Origin: an uncultured beta proteobacterium
GTDB lineage: Bacteria > Pseudomonadota > Gammaproteobacteria > Burkholderiales > Rhodocyclaceae
Direction of reading: 5' to 3'
Assembly (NCBI GenBank): GCA_903908065.1
Contig: CAIVQO010000008.1
Coordinates: 28,654 to 92,653, forward strand
Length of the DNA stretch: 64,000 bases
Positions 41,006 through 51,229 of this stretch are shown in pieces. Position 1 is the first letter of the stretch, and the number at the start of each line of letters is the position of its first letter. Both the position numbers and the translations under genes were made by a program. Below the pieces are notes generated by a model. The model saw only the letters and a list, made by a program, of their open reading frames with translations, made no database searches and was not told where the DNA came from.

Positions 41006-42192
41006 AGGTCCTCTATGTTGATGCCAACGTCTGGCACCTCAATCCGACGGCAAATCTGCAGGCGCTGCTCTTCAGGGAGCGCTTCTGCGGCACGTGTTGC
41101 TATGGGCCGGGATTTTCGAGTCGGGATGAGTTGGAGCGCGGCCTGCGTCGCTTTATCGAGGCGAGGGGGCCGTTCGATGTTTTGGTGCTTGGGCCAAATA
41201 CACCCTTCCTGGTCGACGGCGCGGATGCAATAGAAGGCGCAGTCGGATACTTGATGAAGTACACGGCGCACCGGCTTTCCGGAAACGCGCTTGTCCAATT
41301 CTTTGCCGATGTCCGCCAGTCGTTCGGGCACCTGGAAGTTCCCGTCAAGTTGGTTTCCGTATTGAACTTCGATTACTACGCGACTACACAGACGCAAATC
41401 GATCATCTCCTCGAACAAGACGTCGGGGTTCTTGGGCCGAATGAGCAGTTTTCCCTTCGGCTGGAGGATCTCCCTAGTTTCGCGACCCGTGAGAAACACT
41501 ATGTTCGCAAGGTCGAGCGCCTTTCAAATGCCTGGTATGACTTTCTGGTCCGGCATCCCGAACGCGTGGTGACGGCCGTGCACTTCGTGGCGGCCACCGA
41601 GTTCATCTTCGAACCACTGGATGCCAGGCCCTTTGACGTTGCCGTGCCGGGGGTTGAATACCAGTTGCGAAAGGAGGCCGTAAAGCGGCTTTCCGGAACC
41701 CGGTGGCGGAGTGCTTCGAAGGCCTATTTCCATTTCTACCGTCTGGCAAACCGGCTTGGTTTGCCCGTGTTTTCACATCCCGTCGCTTTGCGCCTGTACA
41801 ACCAGTTCTTCCAGCGCACACTCGCCGATACGCGCTGCGTATATACGGCGCGCGGCGGGTTCGGCATGCCCATCCGGAAATTCTTTGAAATCCCGGCTGC
41901 CGGCGCACTCGTGCTATGCAGTCCCTGTAACGGATACGCGGACCTCGGCTTCGAGGACGGTCGGCACTATATAGCAGTCGAGCCGGATGGCCTCGTGGAT
42001 GCGCTAGCCAAATGGCTGGTGGATCCTCGATCCCAGGAAATTGCCAGTGCAGGACAGGCGGTGACGATGACGAATCATTCCTTGGCGGCGCGTGGCGAGC
42101 AAATCGAACGTTGTCTTCGAGCGATGGTGGCCGGTACCTATGCCGGTTCGCGCTGGGATCGCGGCGAGTTCCGCGTGTTGGAGAAGGCCTGA
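41002..42192 (+). CDS. Glycosyltransferase-like protein (CgeB-like C-terminus)
   Basis: CVYTARGGFGMPIRKFFEIPAAGALVLCSPCNGYADLGFEDGRHYIAVEPDGLVDALAKWLVDP. Confidence 0.65.
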   Translation: MKVLYVDANVWHLNPTANLQALLFRERFCGTCCYGPGFSSRDELERGLRRFIEARGPFDVLVLGPNTPFLVDGADAIEGAVGYLMKYTAHRLSGNALVQFFADVRQSFGHLEVPVKLVSVLNFDYYATTQTQIDHLLEQDVGVLGPNEQFSLRLEDLPSFATREKHYVRKVERLSNAWYDFLVRHPERVVTAVHFVAATEFIFEPLDARPFDVAVPGVEYQLRKEAVKRLSGTRWRSASKAYFHFYRLANRLGLPVFSHPVALRLYNQFFQRTLADTRCVYTARGGFGMPIRKFFEIPAAGALVLCSPCNGYADLGFEDGRHYIAVEPDGLVDALAKWLVDPRSQEIASAGQAVTMTNHSLAARGEQIERCLRAMVAGTYAGSRWDRGEFRVLEKA

Positions 42193-44006
42193 TGTGCGGC
42201 ATCCTCGGCATAGTCAGGCCCGGCGGGGCGGATAGGGCAGAAGCCAGGGGCCTGCTCGACATGCTGGCGCATCGCGGACCCGATGCCGAGGGGTATTGGC
42301 AGAGTGCCGACGGGCGGCTGATTGTTGGTCATCGCCGGCTGAAGATCCTCGACTTGTCGGATGCTGCCAACCAGCCGATGTGTTCCCCCGACGGCCGCTT
42401 TGTCCTCGTCTATAACGGCGAAGTGGTGAACTACCGCGACCTGCGGGCGGCCTATCGGGGCCCATGGAATTTCGCCACCAACGGCGATACGGAAATGCTC
42501 CTTGCGCTGTTAGCCGAGCGTGGCACCGACGCCTTGCACGAGTGCGTCGGCATGTTCGCGTTTGCCTTGTTTGATACGAAGCTGCGACGGTTGACGCTGG
42601 TGCGCGACCGGTTTGGCATCAAACCCCTGTACGTCACGAGACTCGATGATGGCGGCCTGGCATTTGCCAGCGAGATCCCGCCGCTGCTGAAACTCCAGCG
42701 GGAAGTGCAAGCGGATCTTGACGTCATCCGCACCTATCTCGAGACGACGCTGTACGAGACGGGACGGCGCACCTTCTTTTCGGGGATCGAAAGCGTGGCC
42801 CCGGGCTCGGCTATCGAAATCGATCTCGTCAGCGGGGCGTGGATGGAAAAGCAGTGGTACAAGCTCGCCGAACATCTGCCAGACCTGTCCGATGCGAGCG
42901 AGGCGGAACTGATAGAGGAGGGAGCGCGCAGAATTGAACGGGCAATAGCGGACCACCTGATTGCCGATGTGCGTACTGGCCTGAATGTTTCAGGTGGCGT
43001 CGATTCATCGACCCTCGTCGGCGTTGCGCGCAGGCATGTCGCTGATATCCATCTGTTCACCCAGGACTACGAACCGCCCTACAGCGAGGCGGAATGGGTC
43101 AGGAAGGTGGCGGGCGAGTCTCCGCTTCATCTGGCGCAGTTGACCGAGGGCCGCATTCGCCAGGTGCTGGACAGAACCATACGCCTGCAGGCCGAGCCGT
43201 TCGGCGGGGTTACGGTTGCGGGATACGACTATTTGTACCAAGCGGCTGATCGCGCCGGCGTTACCGTGCTGCTGGACGGCAACGGCGTGGACGAAGTCTT
43301 CCTTGGGTACAAGAAATACCATGCCGCTGCCGTGCGCCTCGCCAAGGACGAGGCCGAGTGGATGTCGCTCGCCGCCGGCTATCGACATTTCTGGCAGTCC
43401 GAGCCGCCGCCACGCGGGACGGTCGATTTCCGGGGCCAGTCCATCGACGGTAGCGAAGGAGCACGGCCTGCAGCCATTACGCATGCGCTTCGTCGTGGGT
43501 CGTCGCTGTTGCCGCTGCCGGAAGTCGGGGGCAACTTTTCCGATCCGATCCGCGCCATGGCCGCGCAGGATCTGCTGGCAGCGAAGATTCCACGCGGACT
43601 GCGCTTCAACGATCGCATGTCCATGGCACGCTCCAAAGAATTGCGCGTGCCGTTTCTGGATCATCGTCTGGTCGAGTTCGGCTTTGCCGTGCCCAGTCGC
43701 TACCTTCTCGATGCCAGCGGCTCCAAGGCCCTGTTCCGGCGTATCGCCGCCCGCTGGATTCCCGGCGAAGTCGCTGCTGCAGTCAAGCGTTCGGTGCAGT
43801 CGCCGCAGCGGGAATGGCTGGCCGGCCCGTGGCGGGGCTTGGTTGAAACCACCCTTTCTTCCGATAGCCTTGCTGCGCGTGGATGGATAAACCCGGAAAT
43901 AGCACGACATCTTTATCAGGACTATCTGGTGGGCGCGAAGGGCAACTCCTTCTTTTTATGGCAGTGGCTAAATTTAGAATTGTGGGCGAGAAACTTTCTT
44001 GATTGA
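42192..44006 (+). CDS. asnB: Asparagine synthase family amidotransferase, copy 2
   Basis: MCGILGIVRPGGADRAEARGLLDMLAHRGPDAEGYW...YNGEVVNYRDLR...NVSGGVDSSTLVGVARRHVADIHLFTQDYEPPYSEAEWV; start ATG 42192 overlaps previous stop. Confidence 0.92.
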   Translation: MCGILGIVRPGGADRAEARGLLDMLAHRGPDAEGYWQSADGRLIVGHRRLKILDLSDAANQPMCSPDGRFVLVYNGEVVNYRDLRAAYRGPWNFATNGDTEMLLALLAERGTDALHECVGMFAFALFDTKLRRLTLVRDRFGIKPLYVTRLDDGGLAFASEIPPLLKLQREVQADLDVIRTYLETTLYETGRRTFFSGIESVAPGSAIEIDLVSGAWMEKQWYKLAEHLPDLSDASEAELIEEGARRIERAIADHLIADVRTGLNVSGGVDSSTLVGVARRHVADIHLFTQDYEPPYSEAEWVRKVAGESPLHLAQLTEGRIRQVLDRTIRLQAEPFGGVTVAGYDYLYQAADRAGVTVLLDGNGVDEVFLGYKKYHAAAVRLAKDEAEWMSLAAGYRHFWQSEPPPRGTVDFRGQSIDGSEGARPAAITHALRRGSSLLPLPEVGGNFSDPIRAMAAQDLLAAKIPRGLRFNDRMSMARSKELRVPFLDHRLVEFGFAVPSRYLLDASGSKALFRRIAARWIPGEVAAAVKRSVQSPQREWLAGPWRGLVETTLSSDSLAARGWINPEIARHLYQDYLVGAKGNSFFLWQWLNLELWARNFLD

Positions 44007-44019
44007 GTAGAACGAAAAC

Positions 44020-44982
44020 ATGACCAGAATTGCAGTAATCGGTGCGGGAACATTGGGAGCCCGCCATCTTCAAGCCTTGGCGCGGTTGGAAGCTCCGCTG
44101 ATCGTCGATCTGGTGGATCCTTCTATCGATGCGCAACAGAAAGCACTTTCGATATGTTCGCATGCCGGAGGGGTGCGGGGCCCGGTGAATTGTGTTTCCG
44201 AGGTGACCAGCCTCTCTGCTGTTCCCGATATCGCTATCGTTGCCACAAATTCTCGCGATCGGCTTGCGATTCTTCGAGAACTGATTAGCAGTGGTTGCCG
44301 CAAACTAATCCTCGAGAAGGTCTTATTTACAAGGCGAGAGGAATATGAGATCGCCAGCCAGATGATTCTGTCAGGAGGCGCAAAGGTGTGGGTGAATTGT
44401 GCCCGCCGTACAGCGCCCCGCTTTCATCGCCTTCAGGAATTGACTGCGGGACGCGCTATCTCATATAGAGTGGAAGGCCCGGACTGGGGGCTGGCGTGTA
44501 ACGCAATCCATCATTTGGACGAATGGATGTTCCTGAGTCGGGCGCAACAGTTCATATTGACCGGCTGCTTCGAACCGGAACTGCCTCCGGCCCGCCGGAA
44601 CGGATATTTCGAGGTACTTGGTGCTATGAGCGGTGAAGCCGGACCGCATACCTTCGAGGCGCTGAGCGTCCGTGGTCAAACTACCCGGCCAGCCGGAGAC
44701 CGAACGATTACAATCCGTTGCGAGAATACCGAGTTCGTTATCGGGCAGGTGTCGCAGGATCTCGTAGTTCGCCAAGACGGGCAGATTGTTGCCCGTGAAC
44801 CTTACCCCTTCGCGATGCAAAGCGAAGCCACCGCCTGGCATGTTGCAGCCATTCTGGCCGGAGGCGAGCCTTCCTTGCCGCGCTACGAGGAATCGGCGAA
44901 GCTCCATCTTGCCTTGCTGGACGTGCTGATGCCCCACTTTCAATCCCTGGACCCGAGTCTGACAGAATGTCCGATCACGTGA
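44020..44982 (+). CDS. Gfo/Idh/MocA-like oxidoreductase (EKV in place of EKP)
   Basis: TRIAVIGAGTLGARHLQALARLEAPLIVDLVDPSID...CRKLILEKVLFTRREEYEIASQMILSGGAKVWVNCARR. Confidence 0.78.
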   Translation: MTRIAVIGAGTLGARHLQALARLEAPLIVDLVDPSIDAQQKALSICSHAGGVRGPVNCVSEVTSLSAVPDIAIVATNSRDRLAILRELISSGCRKLILEKVLFTRREEYEIASQMILSGGAKVWVNCARRTAPRFHRLQELTAGRAISYRVEGPDWGLACNAIHHLDEWMFLSRAQQFILTGCFEPELPPARRNGYFEVLGAMSGEAGPHTFEALSVRGQTTRPAGDRTITIRCENTEFVIGQVSQDLVVRQDGQIVAREPYPFAMQSEATAWHVAAILAGGEPSLPRYEESAKLHLALLDVLMPHFQSLDPSLTECPIT

Positions 44983-45929
44983 TTCTCCTCGCCGGTGCCG
45001 GGCCGATGGCCGTTGCCCATGCCCAGGTGCTGAAGGCACTGGGCCATTCATACCTTTGTGTTGGCCGCAGCGCCGAAAGCACGCAACGCTTCAAGGCCGA
45101 AACGGGAATGACGGCCTTTGCTGGTGGCATCGAATACTGGCTCGCACAAGCGGAGAGGCCAGCGGTGACTGCCGCCGTGGTTGCCGTCAGCCTGACCGAG
45201 CTCGGCACGGTGACACGGACGCTGGTGGATGCCGGAATCAAGCGCATTCTGGTGGAAAAACCGGCAGCACTCACCCTGACGGAAATCGAGGAGTTGGACG
45301 CGGGGGCTCGCAAGGCGGGAGCGTCGATCTACCTGGCCTATAACCGGCGTTTCTACGCTGCGACCGAGGCGGCACGGCGCATGATCATGGAAGACGGCGG
45401 CGTCTCCAGCTTCTTTTTCGATTTCACCGAAATAGCTTCACGGACCGTCGTGCCGGGACGGGGGCCGGACGTTCTGAATAACTGGTTCCTGGCGAACAGC
45501 AGTCATGTCGTGGACCTGGCCTTTCATCTGGGCGGCCGGCCCAGCGTGATTGACGCACGCGTCAAAGGCAGGCTGGAATGGCACCCGGCAGGCGCGACGT
45601 TTGCCGGCAGCGGCCAGACGGAATCCGGCGCACTCTTCGCCTATCTCGCCGATTGGGCCGCGCCCGGTCGCTGGGGGGTCGAGGTTCGATCCACGAAACG
45701 GCGCTTGATCCTGCAGCCGATGGAATCCCTCAAGGTTCAGGAATTGGGGAGTTTCGCGATCACCGATGTTCCGCTCGACGATCTCGATACCCGTTTCAAA
45801 CCCGGACTATATCGACAGATGCAGTCGTTCCTGAGTGACCGTCCGGAAACTACCGCGCTACAATCCTTGCGCGAGCATGCGCGCGCGGTGCGGGAGGATT
45901 TTCTGCCGCTGATCGGGGGTGTGCGATGA
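44967..45929 (+). CDS. Gfo/Idh/MocA family oxidoreductase
   Basis: VILLAGAGPMAVAHAQVLKALGHSYLCVGRSAESTQRF...IKRILVEKPAALTLTEIEELDAGARKAGASIYLAYNRRFYAA. Confidence 0.85.
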   Translation: MSDHVILLAGAGPMAVAHAQVLKALGHSYLCVGRSAESTQRFKAETGMTAFAGGIEYWLAQAERPAVTAAVVAVSLTELGTVTRTLVDAGIKRILVEKPAALTLTEIEELDAGARKAGASIYLAYNRRFYAATEAARRMIMEDGGVSSFFFDFTEIASRTVVPGRGPDVLNNWFLANSSHVVDLAFHLGGRPSVIDARVKGRLEWHPAGATFAGSGQTESGALFAYLADWAAPGRWGVEVRSTKRRLILQPMESLKVQELGSFAITDVPLDDLDTRFKPGLYRQMQSFLSDRPETTALQSLREHARAVREDFLPLIGGVR

Positions 45930-46642
45930 GCAGCGGTCGTGTTCTGGCCATCGTTCCCGCCCGCGGCGGGTCGAAGGGCATCCCTCGAAAGAATATTGTC
46001 GACGTCTGCGGCAAGCCTCTGATCGCATGGTCCATCGCCACCGGCCGCCAATTGGTCGAGACCGGAACCGTTGCCCGTGCGGTGGTGTCGACCGACGATG
46101 TCGAGATCGCCAGGGTCGCCCGGAGCTGCGGCGGTGATGTTCCTTTCATGCGCCCGGTGGAACTGGCGACCGATCAGGCGAAGTCGATCGGCTACATATT
46201 GCACGCCCTGGACTGGTTCGCCGAGCGCGGCGAGAGCTTCGATGCCGTGTTGCTGCTGCAGCCGACATCTCCGCAACGGGATGTCGATGCCATTGCGGAT
46301 GCCATCCGGAAATTCTTTGCACAGAACGAAGCCGATTCCCTGATTTCCTGCTACCAGGAAGACTACATCAACGATCTCGTGATGTACGAGGACGAGGGCA
46401 CCGGCTATCTGAAGCCGAGGAATCCCCTGCACAACAAGGGAGTGCGTCGGCAGGAGCATGGTCCGACCATGGTGCGCAACGGCGCCGTCTATCTCACGCG
46501 CGTCGATTACCTGCGGCATACCGGGCAGCTTATCTGTGATCGGCCGATGCTCATGCGCATGAGCAAGAGGCACTCAATCGACCTAGATGTTCCGGACGAC
46601 CTGATCCTGCTAAGGAGCGCGATGTGCGGATCGGCATCCTAG
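45926..46642 (+). CDS. neuA: CMP-nonulosonate (acylneuraminate) cytidylyltransferase, NeuA/LegF-like
   Basis: VLAIVPARGGSKGIPRKNIVDVCGKPLIAWSIATGRQL...AVVSTDDVEIARVARSCGGDVPFMRPVELATDQAKS. Confidence 0.92.
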   Translation: MSSGRVLAIVPARGGSKGIPRKNIVDVCGKPLIAWSIATGRQLVETGTVARAVVSTDDVEIARVARSCGGDVPFMRPVELATDQAKSIGYILHALDWFAERGESFDAVLLLQPTSPQRDVDAIADAIRKFFAQNEADSLISCYQEDYINDLVMYEDEGTGYLKPRNPLHNKGVRRQEHGPTMVRNGAVYLTRVDYLRHTGQLICDRPMLMRMSKRHSIDLDVPDDLILLRSAMCGSAS

Positions 46643-47562
46643 AGGGAGATCACTTTTCTGCCCGGGCCAGGACGATGCTGGCGAACATAGGCCCGGTCGA
46701 GGTTTTCGATGGCGGGATGCTCGAAGCATTCCTTGCCGACAAGGAGGTGCTTTTCGTCCGGCTGGGATACAGGATCGATCGCGCCACTCTGGATCTTGCG
46801 CCGCGGCTCAAGCTGCTTTGCAGCCCCACCACCGGGCACAATCATCTGGATGAAGTCCACTTGTCATTGCGGGGGATCGAGCTGATCAGCCTGCGCGGCG
46901 AGCGTACCTTTCTGCAGTGCATACGGGCGACTCCCGAACACACCTTGGGACTGATGCTGGCCCTGCTGCGAAACTACCGGATCGCTTTCCTCGATTCAAA
47001 TCATCCTTATTGGGACCGTGACCGTTGTCGCGGCGACGAACTGTTCGGCATGAGAGTCGGAATCATTGGTCTCGGACGCGTCGGCGGGATCGTGGCGGAA
47101 TATCTTCGTGCGCTTGGCGCCCGCGTTGCCTACGTGGATATCCGGCCCGAAGTTAGTCGTGACGGCTGCGAGCGTTGTGGTTCGCTCGCGGCGCTGATCG
47201 AGGCTAGCGAGTTGGTGGTCATGTGTGCATCCTATGCCGACGGTCAGCCTCCCGTCATGGACAGGGAACTCGTTGGTTTGCTGGCCGGGAGATATTTTGT
47301 TAATACAGCGCGCGGCGAGTTGGTGGACGAGGCGGCGCTGCTTGAACTGGTAAGGCAGGAAAGCATGAAGGGCGTGGCGACTGACGTAATTGCCAACGAG
47401 AATGGGCCGAATCGGCTTGACGAATGGCTGGATGCGGCAACTGGGCGGAATGTCATCGTTACGCCCCATATCGCTGGGGCGACGTGGTCTTCCATGGCTG
47501 CCACGGAAGAGTTCATTGCACAAAAGCTCATGAAAAAACTGGAACAAGCGGCGACAAGATGA
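46624..47562 (+). CDS. D-isomer specific 2-hydroxyacid dehydrogenase family protein
   Basis: MRVGIIGLGRVGGIVAEYLRALGARVAYVDIRPE...FVNTARGELVDEAALLELVRQESMKGVATDVIANE...VIVTPHIAGATWSS; GTG start. Confidence 0.88.
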   Translation: MRIGILEGDHFSARARTMLANIGPVEVFDGGMLEAFLADKEVLFVRLGYRIDRATLDLAPRLKLLCSPTTGHNHLDEVHLSLRGIELISLRGERTFLQCIRATPEHTLGLMLALLRNYRIAFLDSNHPYWDRDRCRGDELFGMRVGIIGLGRVGGIVAEYLRALGARVAYVDIRPEVSRDGCERCGSLAALIEASELVVMCASYADGQPPVMDRELVGLLAGRYFVNTARGELVDEAALLELVRQESMKGVATDVIANENGPNRLDEWLDAATGRNVIVTPHIAGATWSSMAATEEFIAQKLMKKLEQAATR

Positions 47563-48596
47563 AAAGTGAAACATTGCGCGACACGGCAGGGGCGGGGCGG
47601 ACTTTGGTGGTGGCCGAGATCGGTCAGGGCCACGACGGCAGCGTTGGCATTCTGCATTCCATGGTGGATGTAGCGGCTGCCTGCAGGGTCGATGCGGTGA
47701 AGTTCCAGGTCCACATTGCAGACGCAGAAAGCAGCCCAATGGAGCCCTTCCGTGTTCGTTTCTCGCCGGTGGACGCAACTCGATTCGACTACTGGAAGCG
47801 AATGGAGCTGCCCGAACACGAATGGCGTCGCCTTAAGGAGCGGTGCGACACGCTGGGTGTGGAATTCCTGGCCACGCCCTTCTCCAACGCAGCGGTCGAT
47901 CTTCTGGAGCGCGTCGGCATCAGGCGCTACAAAGTTGGCTCTGGCGATATTGCTAATCCGCTCCTGCTGCAGCGTCTTGTGGCCACGGGCAAGGAGGTTA
48001 TCCTGTCGACGGGCCTCGGCACAATTGAGGATATCGACCGTGCCGTAGAATTGTTTTCGAGGCATTCAGTGCCGATTGCCGTGCTTCAATGCACGACACG
48101 CTATCCGACGGTGGCCGACGATGTGGGTTTGCCGTGGATTGGCAGGCTGAGGGAACGCTACGGTTGCCCGGTCGGACTGTCGGATCACTCGGGAAAGATA
48201 TACGCAGGACTGGCAGCGGCCGCATTGGGTGCTGCACTGGTGGAGGTCCACGTCACCTTCGACCGTCGCATGTTCGGGCCGGACAGTCGGGCATCGCTGA
48301 CCTTCGATGAACTGGCGCACCTGGTGGAAGGGGTCCGGTTTATCGAGGCAGCCCGCCGCGATACGGTCGAAAAAGTAATGACCGAAGAAACAGAGAACCT
48401 GCGGCGTATGTTCGGCAAGGCATTGGCGGTGAACCGCGAGATGGTGGCAGGCGAAACGCTCAGCACCTCTGACCTGGAAGGGAAGAAACCCGCGGATGGC
48501 GGAATTGCGGTTGGCGAACTTGAGCATGTGCTCGGCCGGTGCCTGAACCGCTCCAAACGGAAATGGGAGTTCCTGCGGAAGGAAGACTTGGAATGA
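47559..48596 (+). CDS. neuB: N-acetylneuraminate/legionaminate synthase family, NeuB-like with SAF-type C-terminus
   Basis: LVVAEIGQGHDGSVGILHSMVDVAAACRVDAVKFQVHIADAES...GVEFLATPFSNAAVDLLERVGIRRYKVGSGDIANPLLLQ...TTRYPTVADDVGL...GLSDHSGKIYAGLAAAALGAALVEVHVTFDRRMFGPD. Confidence 0.92.
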   Translation: MKSETLRDTAGAGRTLVVAEIGQGHDGSVGILHSMVDVAAACRVDAVKFQVHIADAESSPMEPFRVRFSPVDATRFDYWKRMELPEHEWRRLKERCDTLGVEFLATPFSNAAVDLLERVGIRRYKVGSGDIANPLLLQRLVATGKEVILSTGLGTIEDIDRAVELFSRHSVPIAVLQCTTRYPTVADDVGLPWIGRLRERYGCPVGLSDHSGKIYAGLAAAALGAALVEVHVTFDRRMFGPDSRASLTFDELAHLVEGVRFIEAARRDTVEKVMTEETENLRRMFGKALAVNREMVAGETLSTSDLEGKKPADGGIAVGELEHVLGRCLNRSKRKWEFLRKEDLE

Positions 48597-49735
48597 AGCG
48601 GAAGAAGATTTGTGTAGTCGTTGCCAGCCGGGCCAATTATGGTCGGGTCAAGTACCTCATGAAGGCGATCCAGGAACATTCAGACATGGAACTGCAACTG
48701 GTCGTCGGGGCTTCCACGCTGCTGGATCGGTTCGGCAAGGCGATCAGCGTAATTCGCGCCGACGGATTCGAACCTCTGCGGTCCATTCATTACGTCATCG
48801 AAGGCGAGACTCTGGCGACCCAGGCCAAATCGACGGGGCTGGGGATCGTGGAGTTGTCCACCGCTTTCGAGGACCTGGCGCCGGACTACGTGGTGACGGT
48901 CGCCGACCGCTTCGAGACCATGGCCACGGCAATAGCAGCCACGTATTTGAATATTCCCCTGGTCCACCTGCAGGGGGGCGAAGTCAGCGGCAACATCGAC
49001 GACCGTGTGCGCCACGCCATCACCAAGCTTGCCGATATCCATTTCGTTGCGTCCGAGATATCCCGCCGGCGGGTGATCGACATGGGCGAAGACCCGCAGT
49101 TCGTATTCAATTACGGCTGCCCCGCAATGGACGTCCTGGCAAAGTCTGACCTGAGCCTGGAGCCGGACGCGCTCGACCGTTATCTCGGCGTTGGCAAGCG
49201 CATCGACTGGAGCAAACCCTACATGCTGGTCATGCAGCATCCGGTGACAACAAGCTATGGCCATGGCCGCGCCGAGGTAACCGAGACGCTGATGGCGGCT
49301 GTCCGATTCAGGGACATCCAGAAGATCGTACTCTGGCCAAATGTGGATGCCGGGAGTGACGATGTTTCTCGGGGTATCAGGCACTTTCGCGAGTTTCACA
49401 TGAGTGAGCCGATCTATTACGTGAAGAATTTTTCTCCCGAAGACTATGCACGGGTGCTCAACAATGCCGTGTGCTGCGTCGGGAACTCCTCCTCGTTCAT
49501 CCGCGAAGCTGCCTTTCTCGGCGTTCCGGCGGTGATCGTAGGCGACAGGCAACAAGGGCGCGAACACGGCAACAACGTGGTCTTTGCCGATTACGACCAG
49601 AACCATATTGCCGAGCAATTGCAGGCGCAGTTGGCCCATGGCCGCCACGAACCGGATCGCCGGTTCGGCGATGGTCAGACGAGCCAACGCATTGCGGCGG
49701 AGCTGGCAACGCTGGATTTCCGCCACGGAGCCTGA
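48593..49735 (+). CDS. neuC: UDP-N-acetylglucosamine 2-epimerase (hydrolysing), NeuC/LegG-like
   Basis: KICVVVASRANYGRVKYLMKAIQEHSDMELQLVVGASTLLDRFGKAI...PLVHLQGGEVSGNIDDRVRHAITKLADIHFVAS...VGNSSSFIREAAFLGVPAVIVGDRQQGREHGNNV. Confidence 0.93.
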   Translation: MKRKKICVVVASRANYGRVKYLMKAIQEHSDMELQLVVGASTLLDRFGKAISVIRADGFEPLRSIHYVIEGETLATQAKSTGLGIVELSTAFEDLAPDYVVTVADRFETMATAIAATYLNIPLVHLQGGEVSGNIDDRVRHAITKLADIHFVASEISRRRVIDMGEDPQFVFNYGCPAMDVLAKSDLSLEPDALDRYLGVGKRIDWSKPYMLVMQHPVTTSYGHGRAEVTETLMAAVRFRDIQKIVLWPNVDAGSDDVSRGIRHFREFHMSEPIYYVKNFSPEDYARVLNNAVCCVGNSSSFIREAAFLGVPAVIVGDRQQGREHGNNVVFADYDQNHIAEQLQAQLAHGRHEPDRRFGDGQTSQRIAAELATLDFRHGA

Positions 49736-49747
49736 GCGCAAGTGGCG

Positions 49748-51229
49748 ATGAGAATTGCGTTTATTGGCAACCAGGGCGGACGCGATGTGATAGCGCTGTA
49801 CGCGGACATGGCCCGTACGCTGATTGACGAGTTCGGAGCGGAGGTACGGTTCGCCTTGTGGCTGGACAGGGAAAAGGCGATGCCGGCAGAGTGCGGTGCG
49901 CCGGAAGCCGAGGTCGAGAGCTTCGAGGAGTATGTCCGCGCTCTTCCTGTACCGAATGCCGCTGCGGTTGAGAAGTTGATTCGGAGATACCGGGACGTTT
50001 GCTGGTCTGAGGTCGTTGCCGCCGAGCGGGCATTCACCGATTACTCGATGCTGTTGGGTGCGGCAGGGGAGCGACGGGAAGGACCGGAATACGTTCAGCG
50101 ACTGGTCGTTGCGATCGTTGGCTATCTGGAGCATGAGTTGGTGGGTTGCGCAGCGGTCGTATGCCAGACGGCGGACACGCTTTTTTCCCTGGCGGTGTTC
50201 AAGGTTGCCAGCCATCTCGGCGTCCCGGCTTATGCGATTGCACCGGCCTGGTTGCTTGAACCGGAGAAGGGCGGCGGATTCCTGGCGAACAATGAATATC
50301 TCGAATGTCGGCGCATGGTGAGGTCATTCGAAAGACGCCAGGGAACCGCGCTTCTTGATGACGAGAGATCGCGCACGGATGCCTTGGTCCATTCGATTCG
50401 GGGCTTTTCCGGCAAGACCGCATTTCATGCCACGACATCCAAGGGCAAATCAGCCGGACGCAATGCCCTTACTCCCAACTGGCGCCGCTTGCTTGAGTAC
50501 CTAGTCGAAAACTCGAGGCGCGACAAGTACGTCGAGTACATTAAAATTGATCCGGCCCGCAAGATTCAAGCGAATCTCCTGCGTGCCTTCAGAAAGTTAT
50601 CTGCACGCCATACTTATGGAACACTCGACGTTGCGGGAATTCCGGAGCGCAGCGTGTTTTACGCGCTTCACTACCAGCCGGAACAGTCGACTCTGGCGCA
50701 GGGGATCTGGCACGTAAATCAGGTGGCACTCGTCGAGAATCTTTCCAAGTCCCTGCCGCTTGGCTATACGCTGGTGGTCAAGGAGCATCCTTGGGGTCGC
50801 GGAAACAGACCCCGCTGGCAGTACGATCATATGGCCGGGTTCCACAATGTGATATTTTGTGATGCGCCGGCAAAGGAGATCATTCAGCGCGTCGATGCAG
50901 TAGTTGCGGTATCGGGCACCGTGGCGATGGAAGCATTGGTATTCGACAAGCCCACGGTGATTCTTGGAAGAAACTTTTTCGAGTTCTCCGATCTGTTCTA
51001 TCGAGTGCGTGATATCCAGGACCTCCCGGATACGCTTGCGCGGATATTGATCGACGGCGACTATTCGCGTCAGACCGATCGGGAAGAAAGGCTTCATCGT
51101 TTCTTGATGGCCTATCTTGATGGCCTGATTCCCTGCTTTCCGTTGCCTGGGCAGATGGCCGAGTGGGGCCGGGCACTGGTAGAGGAGATGCGACTTGATC
51201 CGTTGCCCAACAGAGGGAGCACAAAATGA
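49748..51229 (+). CDS. Capsule polysaccharide biosynthesis-type glycosyltransferase
   Basis: [53 protein letters not shown]...[32 protein letters not shown]. Confidence 0.75.
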   Translation: MRIAFIGNQGGRDVIALYADMARTLIDEFGAEVRFALWLDREKAMPAECGAPEAEVESFEEYVRALPVPNAAAVEKLIRRYRDVCWSEVVAAERAFTDYSMLLGAAGERREGPEYVQRLVVAIVGYLEHELVGCAAVVCQTADTLFSLAVFKVASHLGVPAYAIAPAWLLEPEKGGGFLANNEYLECRRMVRSFERRQGTALLDDERSRTDALVHSIRGFSGKTAFHATTSKGKSAGRNALTPNWRRLLEYLVENSRRDKYVEYIKIDPARKIQANLLRAFRKLSARHTYGTLDVAGIPERSVFYALHYQPEQSTLAQGIWHVNQVALVENLSKSLPLGYTLVVKEHPWGRGNRPRWQYDHMAGFHNVIFCDAPAKEIIQRVDAVVAVSGTVAMEALVFDKPTVILGRNFFEFSDLFYRVRDIQDLPDTLARILIDGDYSRQTDREERLHRFLMAYLDGLIPCFPLPGQMAEWGRALVEEMRLDPLPNRGSTK

